DNA of 64,000 nucleotides from Clostridiales bacterium 1_7_47FAA (GCA_000155435.1 DS990260.1:92606-156605); one strand, 5' to 3'; shown: positions 44,346 to 54,563, counted from the first letter of the stretch. The notes: generated by a model from the letters alone, not told the origin. Translations and numbers: made by a program.

Positions 44346-44623
44346 TAAATTTCCCTTTCAATATCCAGTATCTCAGCTTCCGTGTTCTGTGCCACAAACG
44401 TTCCAATCTCCTCCTGGATACTGTCTGCCTGTGCCTGATGGGCAGCCACGGCCGCCAGTCCTATGACGATGATCTGATGGATATCCTGCTCACCCACTTC
44501 TGCTGCAGAAACATTGAATTTGTTCTGCAGCTTTGCAAGCAGGCTTTTTACAACCATCCTTTTTTCCTTCAGCGAATGCACCCATGGTGCATGAAGCCTA
44601 ATCCTCAATGCTAATATTGTCAT
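44342..44623 (-). CDS. DUF503 protein (YlxP-like)
   Basis: 93 residues, standard length for this conserved small protein (start MTILALRIRLHAPWVHSLKEKRM, of which the HSLKEKR motif is diagnostic; middle FNVSAAEVGEQD). In many Firmicutes ylxP sits in the nusA-infB-rbfA operon and is implicated in ribosome maturation; here it instead follows an XRE regulator with an ATGA stop/start overlap. AAAGGGG precedes the ATG. Function unknown. Confidence 0.85.
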   Translation of the reverse strand: MTILALRIRLHAPWVHSLKEKRMVVKSLLAKLQNKFNVSAAEVGEQDIHQIIVIGLAAVAAHQAQADSIQEEIGTFVAQNTEAEILDIEREIY

Positions 44624-45318
44624 CCCTTATCCCCTTTCATTCCAAGAAATATGCCGGCTGCTGATACAAAGAACAAAGGCGGCACCTTTGCCAGCCGGTA
44701 ACCTAAAAGCAGGCTGATATGGTTCAGTCCCATGAACAATTCATCAAACAGATGCACGTCTGGCAACAGCAGCGGCAGAAGTACGCCCGATGCCGCTATG
44801 AAATAAAAAACCAGAATCCCGATGGATATCCCCAATACCGTCCTCCTCACCCATGCCTGTCTTATCCTGATATCCCCTAACAACCCCATTATATTCATGA
44901 AGGTAAGCGTTCCTGCAAAGAAACAGGCCGGACACAGGATGAGAACGGACAGGAAGCGCGGCAGACCGTCATAATAGTGCTGGGCCATCCTTTCCGTCCA
45001 GTCCTTTGTGAATACATAAATCAAGGTCCCTGTCAACGTTAAGGCCCCCCACAAAAGGGCATTCCTGATACACTGTTTTCTCCGTGCCTGTCTTGTCTCT
45101 GCATCCGCCTCCTCCTGGCGGCGCCCGTATAAGACCATGAGGATATCCGTGTCAAAAGCGCCTGCAATGGCTTCCAGCGTTTCAATATCCGGCTGGGTTC
45201 TGCCGGTCTCCCAGTTGGAGACAGCCTGCCTTGTCACATGCAAAAGCCCTGCAAGCTGTTCCTGGGACATCTTCTTCTGTTTTCTCAGGTTCCTGATATT
45301 TTTCCCTATGCTGCTCAT
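44620..45318 (-). CDS. XRE regulator with C-terminal membrane domain
   Basis: 232 residues. An N-terminal helix-turn-helix (IGKNIRNLRKQKKMSQEQLA, then VTRQAVSNWETGRTQPD) covers residues 4-60; from residue 90 come four or five hydrophobic segments, making a membrane-tethered DNA-binding protein. The start is fixed by GGGAGG before the inner ATG. Its stop overlaps the DUF503 start by four bases, indicating coupling. Targets unknown; such proteins often regulate neighbouring transport or stress genes. Confidence 0.8.
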   Translation of the reverse strand: MSSIGKNIRNLRKQKKMSQEQLAGLLHVTRQAVSNWETGRTQPDIETLEAIAGAFDTDILMVLYGRRQEEADAETRQARRKQCIRNALLWGALTLTGTLIYVFTKDWTERMAQHYYDGLPRFLSVLILCPACFFAGTLTFMNIMGLLGDIRIRQAWVRRTVLGISIGILVFYFIAASGVLLPLLLPDVHLFDELFMGLNHISLLLGYRLAKVPPLFFVSAAGIFLGMKGDKG

Positions 45319-45413
45319 CCCGATTCCTCCCGGCACACTGTTTTATAGATTAAACATACCACAGAATGCCGGATTTGGTCACGCAACAATTCATTGCAGG
45401 CCCGAAATCCCCA

Positions 45414-45983
45414 TTATTTGATGTTGTTATAGAGGAAACAGCCTGTGACATGGTCATTAACCATTCCAACGGCCTGCATAAAGGCATATATGGTCGTTGA
45501 ACCGACAAACTTAAAACCAAGTTTTTTCAGGTCCTTACTGATCCGGTCTGACAGCGCGGTTGTGGCTGGCAGATCCTTGATATTTTCACAGTGGCCCACA
45601 ATGGGCGTATTGTCCACATATTCCCATATCATCCGGTCAAAACTGCCGTACCGGGCCTGGACTGCGAGGAATGCCCTGGCATTACTTATGGCCGCGTTGA
45701 TTTTCAGGCGGTTTCTTATGATGCCCTCATCTGCCATAAGTTCCTCAATCTTCTTATCGTCATAACAGGCCACCAGTTCTGGCTTGAATCCATCAAAAGC
45801 TTTGCGGAATGCCTCCCTTTTCTTCAGGACCGTTATCCATGAAAGCCCTGCCTGCATGGTTTCTAATATCAGCATTTCGAACAGCCTGTCATCATCATGT
45901 ACGGGGCGGCCCCATTCATTATCATGATAATCAATGTATATCTGGGAGTCTCCCGCCCAGGCGCATCTTACCTTTTCATCCAT
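45414..45983 (-). CDS. tag: DNA-3-methyladenine glycosylase I
   Basis: 189 residues. The start VRCAWAGDSQIYIDYHDNEWG contains the zinc-binding Cys7 and His20 (shown partly: CAWAG, DYHDNEWG), LETMQAGLSW holds the catalytic Glu, and the C-terminal VNDHVTGC supplies the other zinc ligands. It excises 3-methyladenine from alkylated DNA. GGAGG seven bases before the inner ATG sets the start; a 21-codon in-frame extension has no signal. Monogenic; a long hairpin at 46173-46220 separates it from the XRE gene upstream. Confidence 0.92.
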   Translation of the reverse strand: MDEKVRCAWAGDSQIYIDYHDNEWGRPVHDDDRLFEMLILETMQAGLSWITVLKKREAFRKAFDGFKPELVACYDDKKIEELMADEGIIRNRLKINAAISNARAFLAVQARYGSFDRMIWEYVDNTPIVGHCENIKDLPATTALSDRISKDLKKLGFKFVGSTTIYAFMQAVGMVNDHVTGCFLYNNIK

Positions 45984-46172
45984 TCCTTTTCCTCCAATCG
46001 GTGTTTTGAACCCGGCTGTTCCATCCATGCTGTTTTCCATAAACAACCTGCTTTTTTCCGGATTGCTGCTTTCTGTACAAATCCATTATAACATGGAATA
46101 GTGACGGTTTCTGCCATTATTTTGTTTCCGCCCGTTACATGGACCATTTGCCCATATCAACGTTTAAATGTC

Positions 46173-46220
46173 AGGAAATCAAAAGAACCGCCCATGACCA
46201 GACGGTTCTTTTGATTTCCT
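46173..46220. terminator. Bidirectional terminator
   Basis: Perfect 18-bp inverted repeat beginning AGGAAATCAAAAGAACCG with a 12-base loop. Its AT-rich lower stem gives a T-rich tract on either strand. Downstream of the XRE gene at 46319. Confidence 0.8.
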
Positions 46221-46318
46221 GCTCAGCAGTGCTGCTGTAAGGATAGCGGTTATTCAGTTTTCAATGACTGTGTTACGCAATCGAAGCCTCAAAACGTCTA
46301 CCGTGTAACAAAGATACA

Positions 46319-46759
46319 TTATTTCCAGTGTTTCAATTTAGGAAGTTGTTCAGAAAAATATGCCCTTGCCTGTTCTGGAGTAAAATTGCCATCCGACATA
46401 TGGCTTACCAAAAATTCAAGCAATCTGTCCATAGTCTCATATGCAAACTGTCCGTCTGTATAACACCATTTGCAATAGTCCTCATTAAAGCTGTTATCTG
46501 TTTCCCGGCTGATAACACTATCATCTTCCAATGGCATACCGCAACACTGGCAAATGAGTTTTCTTGGACTTCCCAGTAATGTATTGATAGAAACATCAAA
46601 TGCTATGGAAATCTGTTTTAATGTTTCTATATTCGGCGTTGAGTCACCGTTTTCCCAACGTGAAACGGCCTGACGTGTAACAGATAACCTTTCAGCCATT
46701 TCATCCTGGGTCAGCTTGTTTTTAACACGGATGTTTTTCAATACGTCCTTTGTATCCAT
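46319..46759 (-). CDS. XRE regulator with C-terminal zinc ribbon
   Basis: 146 residues. HTH in residues 8-60 (LTQDEMAERLSVTRQAVSRW) followed by a short zinc-ribbon domain with LICQCCGMPLED and DYCKWC as two ligand pairs, and a helical C-terminus. This combination is common in Firmicutes as a small stand-alone regulator, often sensing redox or metal through the ribbon. GGGAGGG precedes the ATG. The gene is AT-richer than its surroundings, hinting at transfer. A strong hairpin follows. Confidence 0.85.
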   Translation of the reverse strand: MDTKDVLKNIRVKNKLTQDEMAERLSVTRQAVSRWENGDSTPNIETLKQISIAFDVSINTLLGSPRKLICQCCGMPLEDDSVISRETDNSFNEDYCKWCYTDGQFAYETMDRLLEFLVSHMSDGNFTPEQARAYFSEQLPKLKHWK

Positions 46760-46867
46760 ACTTTCACCCTCCCTCTATGGAATGAATCTATTATAGCGTA
46801 TGTATGTTTTCCTTTCAAGCAATCGTCTATTGCTATTCCAATCGATAAATGGCAGCATATATATCAA

Positions 46868-46897
46868 AAAAAATCCCTTGATTTCTCAAGGGATTTT
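46868..46897 (-). terminator. Terminator of the tRNA cluster
   Basis: Minus strand AAATCCCTTGA / TCAAGGGATTT hairpin followed by TTTTTTGAT, immediately after tRNA-Thr. Confidence 0.85.
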
Positions 46898-46902
46898 CGA
46901 TA

Positions 46903-46975
46903 AGCCACTGGCCGGACTCGAACCGGCGACCCACGCATTACGAATGCGTTGCGCTACCAACTGCGCTACAGTGGC
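46903..46975 (-). tRNA. tRNA-Thr (anticodon CGT)
   Basis: 73 nt: acceptor GCCACTG/CAGTGGC, anticodon stem ACGCA/TGCGT with loop TTCGTAA, T arm GCCGGTTCGAGTCCGGC. Discriminator T, no encoded CCA. Last of three clustered tRNAs. Confidence 0.95.
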
Positions 46976-47041
46976 ATCCGGACAGTCATGCTGTCCCTTA
47001 GATGAAACAAGACTGTCGCTCACGCAACAGCCTCTTCATCA

Positions 47042-47113
47042 TGACCTGACCGGGAATCGAACCCGGGTTTACGCCGTGAGAGGGCGTCGTCTTAGCCGCT
47101 TGACCATCAGGCC
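47042..47113 (-). tRNA. tRNA-Glu (anticodon CTC)
   Basis: 72 nt: acceptor GGCCTGA/TCAGGTC, anticodon loop CTCTCAC giving CTC, T arm CCCGGGTTCGATTCCCGG. Discriminator A, no encoded CCA. Middle of the cluster. Confidence 0.95.
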
Positions 47114-47122
47114 TTAGGTGAA

Positions 47123-47196
47123 TCGAGGCGACGTGATTCGAACACGCGGCCTCTGCGTCCCGAACGCAGCGCTCTACCAAACTGAGCCACGCCTCG
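47123..47196 (-). tRNA. tRNA-Pro (anticodon CGG)
   Basis: 74 nt: acceptor CGAGGCG/CGCCTCG, anticodon stem CTGCG/CGCAG with loop TTCGGGA, T arm CGCGTGTTCGAATCACG. Discriminator A, no encoded CCA. First of the cluster. Confidence 0.95.
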
Positions 47197-47310
47197 ATAC
47201 CTTTGGTAGTATAATACAAATATGGCAGAATGTCAACCATAAATTGTCAAAGTTTTTAAAAAAACTCAGAATTTTATTTTGAAGTAATCCTGCCCCATCC
47301 TGCATTCCCA

Positions 47311-48408
47311 TTAATCGTAAATCCTGCCATAATCGTAGCTCCCATAAAAATCCCTGATTGTCTCAAAATACCGGTCCACATTATCACGGGTCAGCCTGTG
47401 CTCCCCTGCTGCCATCCACTCCAGTATCCGGTCCCCCACCTGCTCGGAGTAATGGATGACATCCATATAATTATCCAGGTCGCAGATGATGTCAAACTGG
47501 TCATCAAACCCAAACAGCCGGATATTGTCACAGGTAAGGAGCATATCCGCCATCAGGCGGAGCGCCGTAAGCTGGCGTTCAAAATCCCCCTTTGCCACAA
47601 GCTCGCTGTCCCAGTACGCAATGCTGTAGGGAGGGATAAAGCAATAGAATGTAATATCCGGGTTAGCCCTTGCAACGGCCAGTATATTCTGTTCCACATT
47701 GCCTTCAACCATCTGCCTGTCTTCCATGGTAAACGGTACCGGCTCCATGTTCCCTTCCGGGCGCACGAAGGTCTTAAGCACAGCCTCCCTGCCCCACTCC
47801 TTATCAGGCGCCCAGTGCATATATCCGTCAAAGGTGGTCATATCTGCCCCTGCCTTTGTCCGGTTCAATATGCTGCGTATATTGCCGAAAATCACTTCTT
47901 TATTCCATATGTAATCCACATCGTTCCACGGATTCCTGTCAAACAGGTAATCCGGCGCCGGCGCCGTGGGATTCCACTCATCCTTGTCATACATGAGGAA
48001 GCTTTTATCCAGGCTCCTGAACACCATCTTAATCTGCGGATGATAGGAAATGGCCCGCCGCACCGCTTCATCCACTTCCTTATAATATCCCCCGCCGTAC
48101 GGGATCTTGATTGCATCCACCCCGAACAGCTGATTAAACAGGGATACCTTGAAGTTCTCCGTCATGGATGTGCCTGTGAGCACCGCATCGTATGTAAAAT
48201 GCCGGCTGATGCCATCGTTCTGGTAACGCTCGCTGTCCAATGTATATGCCAGCCCTTTCACTGGCCCATGATAATGGAAAAAGGGGTCCACCACTGCCAC
48301 AAGCCCTCCCAGGGCAGCCAGCCCCAAAACGGTAAGCCCCAGCGTAAGGCCCAGCCATCTTCCCCAGTATTTCTTCTGTCCATCCCTGCTATCTGTCTGT
48401 ATATCCAA
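47311..48408 (-). CDS. DltD/AlgX-like membrane protein, partner of the MBOAT
   Basis: 365 residues. One N-terminal membrane anchor (about 18-40) and an extracytoplasmic domain with TGTSMTENF (about residue 78), resembling the GTS motif of DltD and AlgJ/X esterase-like SGNH proteins. Such proteins cooperate with an MBOAT enzyme to move acyl groups onto exopolysaccharide or wall polymers. It is placed 39 bases after the MBOAT gene. The best start is TTG eight bases after GGAG; the TTG six codons upstream is an alternative. Confidence 0.78.
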   Translation of the reverse strand: MDIQTDSRDGQKKYWGRWLGLTLGLTVLGLAALGGLVAVVDPFFHYHGPVKGLAYTLDSERYQNDGISRHFTYDAVLTGTSMTENFKVSLFNQLFGVDAIKIPYGGGYYKEVDEAVRRAISYHPQIKMVFRSLDKSFLMYDKDEWNPTAPAPDYLFDRNPWNDVDYIWNKEVIFGNIRSILNRTKAGADMTTFDGYMHWAPDKEWGREAVLKTFVRPEGNMEPVPFTMEDRQMVEGNVEQNILAVARANPDITFYCFIPPYSIAYWDSELVAKGDFERQLTALRLMADMLLTCDNIRLFGFDDQFDIICDLDNYMDVIHYSEQVGDRILEWMAAGEHRLTRDNVDRYFETIRDFYGSYDYGRIYD

Positions 48409-48447
48409 TGCTGTATCTCCTGTCAATACCGATAAAATTAAACATCC

Positions 48448-49911
48448 TTAAAATTGGAAATAAATAAAAGTGGTAATCCCGGCCAGCGATATGATTGACC
48501 ACACAAGCATAACCGCTGTCCCGGCGGCTCTTTGCACCGTGGGCTTAAGCCCTGCCTCCGCCATGTTCCTGGTGTTCATCACCAGATGGATTGCAATGCC
48601 GTAAATCAGGAATATGGTCATGATCCTGTGATTTAAGAAAACCTGGGGCAGCTCCACCATCTTAAAACTTTCTATGAACCCCGGATTTATCTGCATGTTC
48701 CCAAAGCACACCAGTCTCTTAAAAAACTGTTTTGCCTGGGAAATGCTGTCAGCCCTGAATATGACCCAGCCCAGGTTCACGAACAGGAAGGTGGCCATCC
48801 ACTGGAACGCAATGTGAAGCCTGTTCCACTGCCTGTCAAACATACGGTTAAGGCATTGTGCCGCCCCGTGGATCATACCCCACAGGATAAATGTCCAGTT
48901 GGCCCCATGCCACAGGCCGCTGGCCAGGAATACAGCCATCACATTCACATAAGTGCGCACCTTTCCCTTCCTGCTTCCGCCCAGGGGAAAATATATGTAA
49001 TTGCGCAGGAACCGTGTCAAAGTCATATGCCACCGTTTCCAAAAATCCACCGGGGAAAGCGCCTTGTAAGGAGAATTGAAATTCTGGGGCAGTTCCAGAT
49101 TGAACATCTGTGAAATCCCCACCGCCATGTCGCAGTACCCGCTGAAGTCAAAATACAGCTGGAAGGTATAGGCCAGCATCACAAGGAATGCATCGGCAGC
49201 GCTCAACAGTCCCACCTGTGAAAATCCCCAGGCCACCGGGCCTGCAAAAAACTCCGCAAGTATTACCTTCTTAAAAAGACCTGCGGCAAACACCATGAGT
49301 CCCTTGGACATATTCTCCGGATCCATCCTCCGGCGCGCCTCTTCCGTTAGCTGCGGAATGAACTCCCTGTGCAAAAGGATCGGGCCCATGGCAATCTTGG
49401 GGAAATACACCGTGAAAATGGCGTAATCCAGGAAACCGTACCCTCCTGTTTCACCTCTATAGGAATCCACCAGCCATGCAACCTGCTGGAACGTAAAAAA
49501 GCTGATGCCCACAGGCAGGAGGATCCTTGTCAGCAATAAATCCTGTTTCAGGAACAGGTTCAGGTTCTCCAGGAAAAAGTTGAAGTATTTATAATAGAAA
49601 AGAAGTCCCAGGTTGGCTCCGATGCCCAGTATGAGGATGGCCTTCCTTTTGCCTCCATCCCGGCCCGGGGAGGGGGCGGAACCGGCCTCCTTTACATTTT
49701 CCAGAAGCATCCGTGAAATTCCCCAGTTGAACCCGGTGCTGGCTAAGAGCAGAAGCAGGTACCATGGATTGCCGTAAGCAAAAAACAGAAGGGACATGGC
49801 GGCCAGGAACAGCCTGGCCCCTGTCTTCCTTCCCAAGTACTGCAATCCGAAATACCCTCCAATACAGGACGGGAGAAATAACATTATGAACAGATATGAA
49901 TTAAACTGCAT
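48448..49911 (-). CDS. MBOAT family O-acyltransferase (AlgI-like)
   Basis: 487 residues with about ten to twelve membrane helices. The catalytic histidine lies in GLWHGANWTFILWG (about residue 315), and DFSGYCDMAVGISQM and LTRFLRNYIYFPLGG are classical AlgI/DltB-type segments. It transfers acyl (usually acetyl) groups across the membrane to a surface polymer with the downstream DltD/AlgX-like protein. AAGGATC precedes the inner ATG. It begins 36 bases after copA without a visible terminator, though a functional link with copper export is not obvious. Confidence 0.9.
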   Translation of the reverse strand: MQFNSYLFIMLFLPSCIGGYFGLQYLGRKTGARLFLAAMSLLFFAYGNPWYLLLLLASTGFNWGISRMLLENVKEAGSAPSPGRDGGKRKAILILGIGANLGLLFYYKYFNFFLENLNLFLKQDLLLTRILLPVGISFFTFQQVAWLVDSYRGETGGYGFLDYAIFTVYFPKIAMGPILLHREFIPQLTEEARRRMDPENMSKGLMVFAAGLFKKVILAEFFAGPVAWGFSQVGLLSAADAFLVMLAYTFQLYFDFSGYCDMAVGISQMFNLELPQNFNSPYKALSPVDFWKRWHMTLTRFLRNYIYFPLGGSRKGKVRTYVNVMAVFLASGLWHGANWTFILWGMIHGAAQCLNRMFDRQWNRLHIAFQWMATFLFVNLGWVIFRADSISQAKQFFKRLVCFGNMQINPGFIESFKMVELPQVFLNHRIMTIFLIYGIAIHLVMNTRNMAEAGLKPTVQRAAGTAVMLVWSIISLAGITTFIYFQF

Positions 49912-49947
49912 GATCCTTGTATCCTTTTTCATTCGTGATTTTTATGA

Positions 49948-52320
49948 TCAGAGCGACAGATTCCTGAGCCTGAGCGCATTGCCCACCACACATACGGAAC
50001 TTAGGGACATGGCCAACCCTCCCAGCATGGGACTTAAAAGCGGGCCGCCTAACAGATACAGGGCGCCTGCCGCCACAGGGATTCCCAGCGTGTTGTAGAA
50101 GAATGCCCAGAACAGATTCTGTTTAATATTGCGTATGGTTGCTTTGCTGAGTCTGATGGCACGGTACACATCCATCAGATCGGATTTCATCAGCACCACA
50201 TCCCCGGATTCCAGGGCAATGTCACTGCCGCTGCCAATGGCGCAGCCCACATCCGCCTGGACAAGGGCTGGCGCATCGTTGATTCCATCACCTACCATCA
50301 TAACTGTTTTTCCCTGTTTCTGCAACCGGTTTACCACATCTGCCTTATCTTCCGGCAATACCTCCGCCACCACCTTGTCCACATGGGCCAGGCGTCCGAT
50401 ATACTGGGCCGTCTTCTCATTATCTCCTGTTACCATATAGACCTGCACACCCAGTTTTTTAATTTTCCCCACCGCCTCCACGCTGGTTTCTTTGATGGTG
50501 TCCGCAACGCAGATCAGTCCGGCCAGACGGCCGTCCACCACAACATACATGGGGGTCTTGCCAATGCCTGCATATTCCGACGCCTGCTTTTTTGTTTCAT
50601 CCGATACAGGGACATTCAGATGCTTCAGAAGGCGGCGGTTGCCAACAGCCACCTTCCAGCCGTTTAAGGAGGTCAGGATACCTGCGCCGGTCACGCTCTC
50701 AAACGACTCCGGCATGACCAGTTCCATCTGCTTCTCCCTGGCCGCCTGGACAATGGCCTGGCCCAGGGGATGTTCTGACATCTGTTCACAGGATGCTGCC
50801 AGGAATAGAAGGTGTTCTTTTTTCTCCGCATCGGAAGGCGCTGCTGCCTTTGTACTGTCTTTGAGGGTTCCGTCCTCCGTCTCATTGGGCGGTGTGACAC
50901 CTGGCAGGGCCGCACTCTCCAGTTTCCACACCTGCTCCACCACCGAATCGCTGATTACGCTTACATCCGTCACCTTGGGCCGGCCCTCCGTGATGGTTCC
51001 TGTCTTATCCAGGATTACGGCGTCCACCTTATGACAGACCTCCAGGGCCTCCCCGCTTTTTATGAGGATGCCGTGTCCGGCCCCCACCCCGGTCCCCACC
51101 ATGATGGCCGTCGGCGTGGCAAGCCCCAGCGCACAGGGACAGGCAATCACAAGGACAGCCACGAATATGGTAAGCACAAAGGACAGGTCCCTGCCTCCCA
51201 CTATCCACCACATAAGGGCGGCTGCCAGGGCGATAACCATCACAGCCGGCACAAAATACCCGGCCACCGTGTCAGCCAGTTTGGATATGGGGGCTTTCCT
51301 GCCCTGGGCATCCTCTATCATCCGGATGATTTTGGACAGTGTGGTATCGCTGCCCACATGGGTGACCTCCACTTCCATTGCTCCGTTGTAATTCATGCTG
51401 CCCCCAATCACACGGTCCCCTGTCTGTTTCTCCACCGGAATACTCTCGCCCGTCAGCATGGATTCATCCACGGTACTGCTTCCCTGTACCAGGACCCCGT
51501 CCAGAGGGATCCTGCTGCCAGGCTTGATCAGTATATGCTGTCCCGCCTCCACCTGTCCGGTTTCCACCTCACGCTCCACACCATTTTCGTAAAGAAGGGC
51601 CGTGTCAGGCGCCAACTCCATCAGCTTGCGGATGGCCTCCGAGGTCTTTCCCTTACTCCGGCTCTCCATGTACTTGCCAAGCATCACCAGGGTTACGACC
51701 ACGGCGGCCGACTCATAGTACAGCTGGTGCGCCTTCATATGGTCGGCCGGGATTCCCAGGGTCATCACAAGGCTGTATACAAATGCGCTTCCCGTGCCGA
51801 TGGCCACCAGGGAATCCATGTTGGGGCTTCCCTTTATGAGGGAACGGATGCCCACCACATAGAACCGGTAACCGCAGACCAGGATCGGCACGGTAAGGAT
51901 CAGCTGCGCCAGGGCAAAGTTCAGCGGATTCCTGTCCATTTCCAAGAATGCAGGCAGGGGAAGGGAAAACGGAAGCATATGTCCCATGGAAATGTAGAGC
52001 AGCGGGATGGAAAAGCAGATAGCCGTAATCACACGGTTCCTGGCAGACTGCAGATGTTCCTCCTGCTGCTGCCATTCCTCTTCCTCCATTTTCCTGTCCG
52101 CCTCCTCCGCCACAAGGCTGGCACCGTATCCGGCTTTGGATATGGCCTCACATATCATGCCGGAAGTCACTTGACCCTCATCATAGGTTATCACCATCCG
52201 GCTGGTGGTCAGGTTCACATGGCTGTCCTCCACCCCTCCCAGTTTTTTCGTCACACGCTCCACCGCGCTGCTGCAGGCCGCGCAGGACATGCCATCTATG
52301 CGGTACTGTTCTGTCCTCAT
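49948..52320 (-). CDS. copA: Copper-exporting P-type ATPase
   Basis: 790 residues. One heavy-metal-associated domain (MSCAACSS, Cys13 and Cys16), the intramembrane CPC motif in IACPCALGLATPTA, the phosphorylation site DKTGTITEG and the hinge VGDGINDAPAL. This is the P1B-1 set that exports Cu(I). The start is set by AGGAG eight bases before the inner ATG; an upstream frame reaches 52407 without support. No csoR or copZ is adjacent, so copper control must come from elsewhere. Confidence 0.93.
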   Translation of the reverse strand: MRTEQYRIDGMSCAACSSAVERVTKKLGGVEDSHVNLTTSRMVITYDEGQVTSGMICEAISKAGYGASLVAEEADRKMEEEEWQQQEEHLQSARNRVITAICFSIPLLYISMGHMLPFSLPLPAFLEMDRNPLNFALAQLILTVPILVCGYRFYVVGIRSLIKGSPNMDSLVAIGTGSAFVYSLVMTLGIPADHMKAHQLYYESAAVVVTLVMLGKYMESRSKGKTSEAIRKLMELAPDTALLYENGVEREVETGQVEAGQHILIKPGSRIPLDGVLVQGSSTVDESMLTGESIPVEKQTGDRVIGGSMNYNGAMEVEVTHVGSDTTLSKIIRMIEDAQGRKAPISKLADTVAGYFVPAVMVIALAAALMWWIVGGRDLSFVLTIFVAVLVIACPCALGLATPTAIMVGTGVGAGHGILIKSGEALEVCHKVDAVILDKTGTITEGRPKVTDVSVISDSVVEQVWKLESAALPGVTPPNETEDGTLKDSTKAAAPSDAEKKEHLLFLAASCEQMSEHPLGQAIVQAAREKQMELVMPESFESVTGAGILTSLNGWKVAVGNRRLLKHLNVPVSDETKKQASEYAGIGKTPMYVVVDGRLAGLICVADTIKETSVEAVGKIKKLGVQVYMVTGDNEKTAQYIGRLAHVDKVVAEVLPEDKADVVNRLQKQGKTVMMVGDGINDAPALVQADVGCAIGSGSDIALESGDVVLMKSDLMDVYRAIRLSKATIRNIKQNLFWAFFYNTLGIPVAAGALYLLGGPLLSPMLGGLAMSLSSVCVVGNALRLRNLSL

Positions 52321-52420
52321 ATCTTCTGCTCCTCTCATACCAGGATGTGTTTGGATTTTCCAACACGCTCCCGTATCAGTATGCCCTGCATGAAGCCGGT
52401 TTATCAATTTATAAATAAAA

Positions 52421-52470
52421 GGAACCTGCTGTTAAAAGCCATGTGTCATCTGGCTTTCCAGCAGGTTTCC
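52421..52470 (-). terminator. Terminator of the alpha-glucoside operon
   Basis: Minus-strand stem GGAAACCTGCTG / CAGCAGGTTCC with a 27-base partly paired loop, followed by TTTTATTTAT, downstream of the PTS gene. Confidence 0.8.
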
Positions 52471-52532
52471 CTTATTGCCCTGTTGTTTTTATGGCATCAG
52501 CAGGATATTCTGCGTATGATAATCGTAACTCC

Positions 52533-54488
52533 CTAACCGTTCACCAGGCAGTCCAGCCTTTCCCCCGCCGTCACTTTCCCGTATTCCCTTAAAGCCACCG
52601 CTTCACCGGAAGTAAACAGCACGATGGTAGTCAGGTCCTTGCCTTTTCCCTTCACATAATCCATATCCACTTCCACCATCAGGTCCCCGCGTTTTACAAT
52701 CTGCCCCTGCCCCACACAAAGGCGGAACCCCTGGCCGCCCAGTTCAACGGTATCGATTCCGATATGGACCAGGATTTCCTGTCCTTCCTCCGTGCGGATG
52801 CCCACTGCATGCCCCGTATCAAAGGCCGCGGCAACGGTTCCGTCCACAGGGGCCAGGATCCTTCCATCCGTAATATCAACAGCAAAACCATCGCCCAGGA
52901 TTTTATTGGCAAACACCTCGTCCCTGACCTCATTGAGGGGAACCAGGGTGCCTGTGGCCGGAGAGGTTATTTCAGGCATTTCCCTTTGCATTGACTTCTG
53001 CATTGTCTCCTGCATTGTCTCCTGTACTGGTTTTCCAGAATCCGATTCCACAGGAATGCCCCCCTTAACGTCCTCATCCTCCTGAAGCACTTCCTTCGGA
53101 ATCCCAAAAAGGCAGGTCAGTACAAAACAGCACGCCACGGAGCACACGGAAATGATGAAATACCACAGCAGCTGGCTCCCTTTATAAATATACATAAGAT
53201 AGGATGGCAGCACCGCCAGTCCATAGGAATTGGACTGGATTCCGAGCACGGACAGCAGCGCGGCCCCCATTCCTGAGGTGAACAGCATAATGAGCAGCGG
53301 CCTTAAATTATAACGCAGCTGGATACCGAACAGGACAGGCTCACTGATACCAAACAGCTGTGAAAGCATGGCGCCGATACTTGTTGACCGCACACTCTGC
53401 TTTTTGGACTTCACAAAAAATGCAAGACAGGTGCCCACATTGGCAAACCCGTACATGGCACAGAGGGTGATGACAGGATTAAACCCTGTATTAGCCAAAA
53501 GGGATGTTTCTATCATGGTGTACGTATGGTGAAGCCCTGTAATCACAAGCAGGGGATACGTGGCGCCAATGAGGAACCCGCCGATTCCAAAGGGCAGATG
53601 GACCAGGTGCTCCACCACGGTCACCAGATTCAGTTCCACCACATGCATGACAGGGCCGATTCCCAGCATGACCACCAGGAAGGTCCCCAGCATGACCAGG
53701 AATGGGGTCATGATTAAATCCAGGGCATTGGGCATTATCTTCCTCAGCTTCTTCTCCATGGAAGCGCCCACGAACGCTGCCAGGATTGCTGTCAGCACAC
53801 TTCCCTGGCAGCCCACAATGGGAATGCGTGAAAATGCCATGACCGCGCTGACGCCGCTGCCAGGGTCAGCCACCGCGTAGGCATTGGGCAGGCTGGGTGA
53901 TACCAACATCAGCCCGATGACCAGGCCGATGACCGGCATCCCTCCAAACACCTTGAACGCGGACCAGCAGATAAGTGCGGGCAGGAAGGCAAATGCTGTC
54001 TCCGTAAGGACATTTACCAGAATCACCACATAGTCCGGGATAATGGATGAGGACAGGCCAAAAAGCCCCAGCACATTGTCATTGAACACGCAGCCCTTTA
54101 ATCCCAGGAACAGGCCGGTGGCCGCAATCACGGGAATGATAGGGATGAATATGTCCCCCAGCATACGCATCATGCGTTTTACGCCCTTTTGCTGGCTTTT
54201 AACAATTTCATCCTGTTCCTGTTTGGACAGTACGTTAAGCCCCATGTCCTGCATTTCCCCATAAACCTTATTGACAATGCCGGTACCCAGGATGATCTGA
54301 TACTGTCCCGCGTTGAAAAACGTCCCTTTCACCAGCCCGATGGCTAAAAGGGCCTTTTCATCTATCCCATCCTTATCCTTCACAATCAGCCTGAGCCTGG
54401 TTGCACAGTGTGTTGCCGAAATAATGTTATCCTTCCCGACCGCATTTACGATTGCCCCGGCCGCCTGCCGGTACTGATTCCCTTCCAT
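52533..54488 (-). CDS. PTS transporter EIIBCA, alpha-glucoside type
   Basis: 651 residues: EIIB with phospho-Cys28 ([11 protein letters not shown]), EIIC (about 105-460, with [14 protein letters not shown] and [14 protein letters not shown]) and EIIA with phospho-His575 (LVHIGIDTV). The EIIC branch resembles sucrose/trehalose carriers more than BglP. A linker before EIIA has 4-residue repeats (QETM-type; 12-bp DNA repeats at 52988, 53000, 53012). It follows a GH13 glucosidase, so the imported sugar is probably an alpha-glucoside such as maltose, isomaltulose, sucrose or trehalose. Confidence 0.9.
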   Translation of the reverse strand: MEGNQYRQAAGAIVNAVGKDNIISATHCATRLRLIVKDKDGIDEKALLAIGLVKGTFFNAGQYQIILGTGIVNKVYGEMQDMGLNVLSKQEQDEIVKSQQKGVKRMMRMLGDIFIPIIPVIAATGLFLGLKGCVFNDNVLGLFGLSSSIIPDYVVILVNVLTETAFAFLPALICWSAFKVFGGMPVIGLVIGLMLVSPSLPNAYAVADPGSGVSAVMAFSRIPIVGCQGSVLTAILAAFVGASMEKKLRKIMPNALDLIMTPFLVMLGTFLVVMLGIGPVMHVVELNLVTVVEHLVHLPFGIGGFLIGATYPLLVITGLHHTYTMIETSLLANTGFNPVITLCAMYGFANVGTCLAFFVKSKKQSVRSTSIGAMLSQLFGISEPVLFGIQLRYNLRPLLIMLFTSGMGAALLSVLGIQSNSYGLAVLPSYLMYIYKGSQLLWYFIISVCSVACCFVLTCLFGIPKEVLQEDEDVKGGIPVESDSGKPVQETMQETMQKSMQREMPEITSPATGTLVPLNEVRDEVFANKILGDGFAVDITDGRILAPVDGTVAAAFDTGHAVGIRTEEGQEILVHIGIDTVELGGQGFRLCVGQGQIVKRGDLMVEVDMDYVKGKGKDLTTIVLFTSGEAVALREYGKVTAGERLDCLVNG

Positions 54489-54563
54489 CCTGATTCCCTC
54501 CCGATTATATGAAAATGACTTCGCGTATATGTGAAAATGGTACTGGGCCTGTTTGAAAACCGC

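Noticed and set aside
50812-52536. 574-codon open frame on the plus strand
   Set aside because: It lies antisense to copA, has a His/Gly-rich composition typical of a shadow frame, and has no ribosome-binding site; copA motifs on the other strand are complete.
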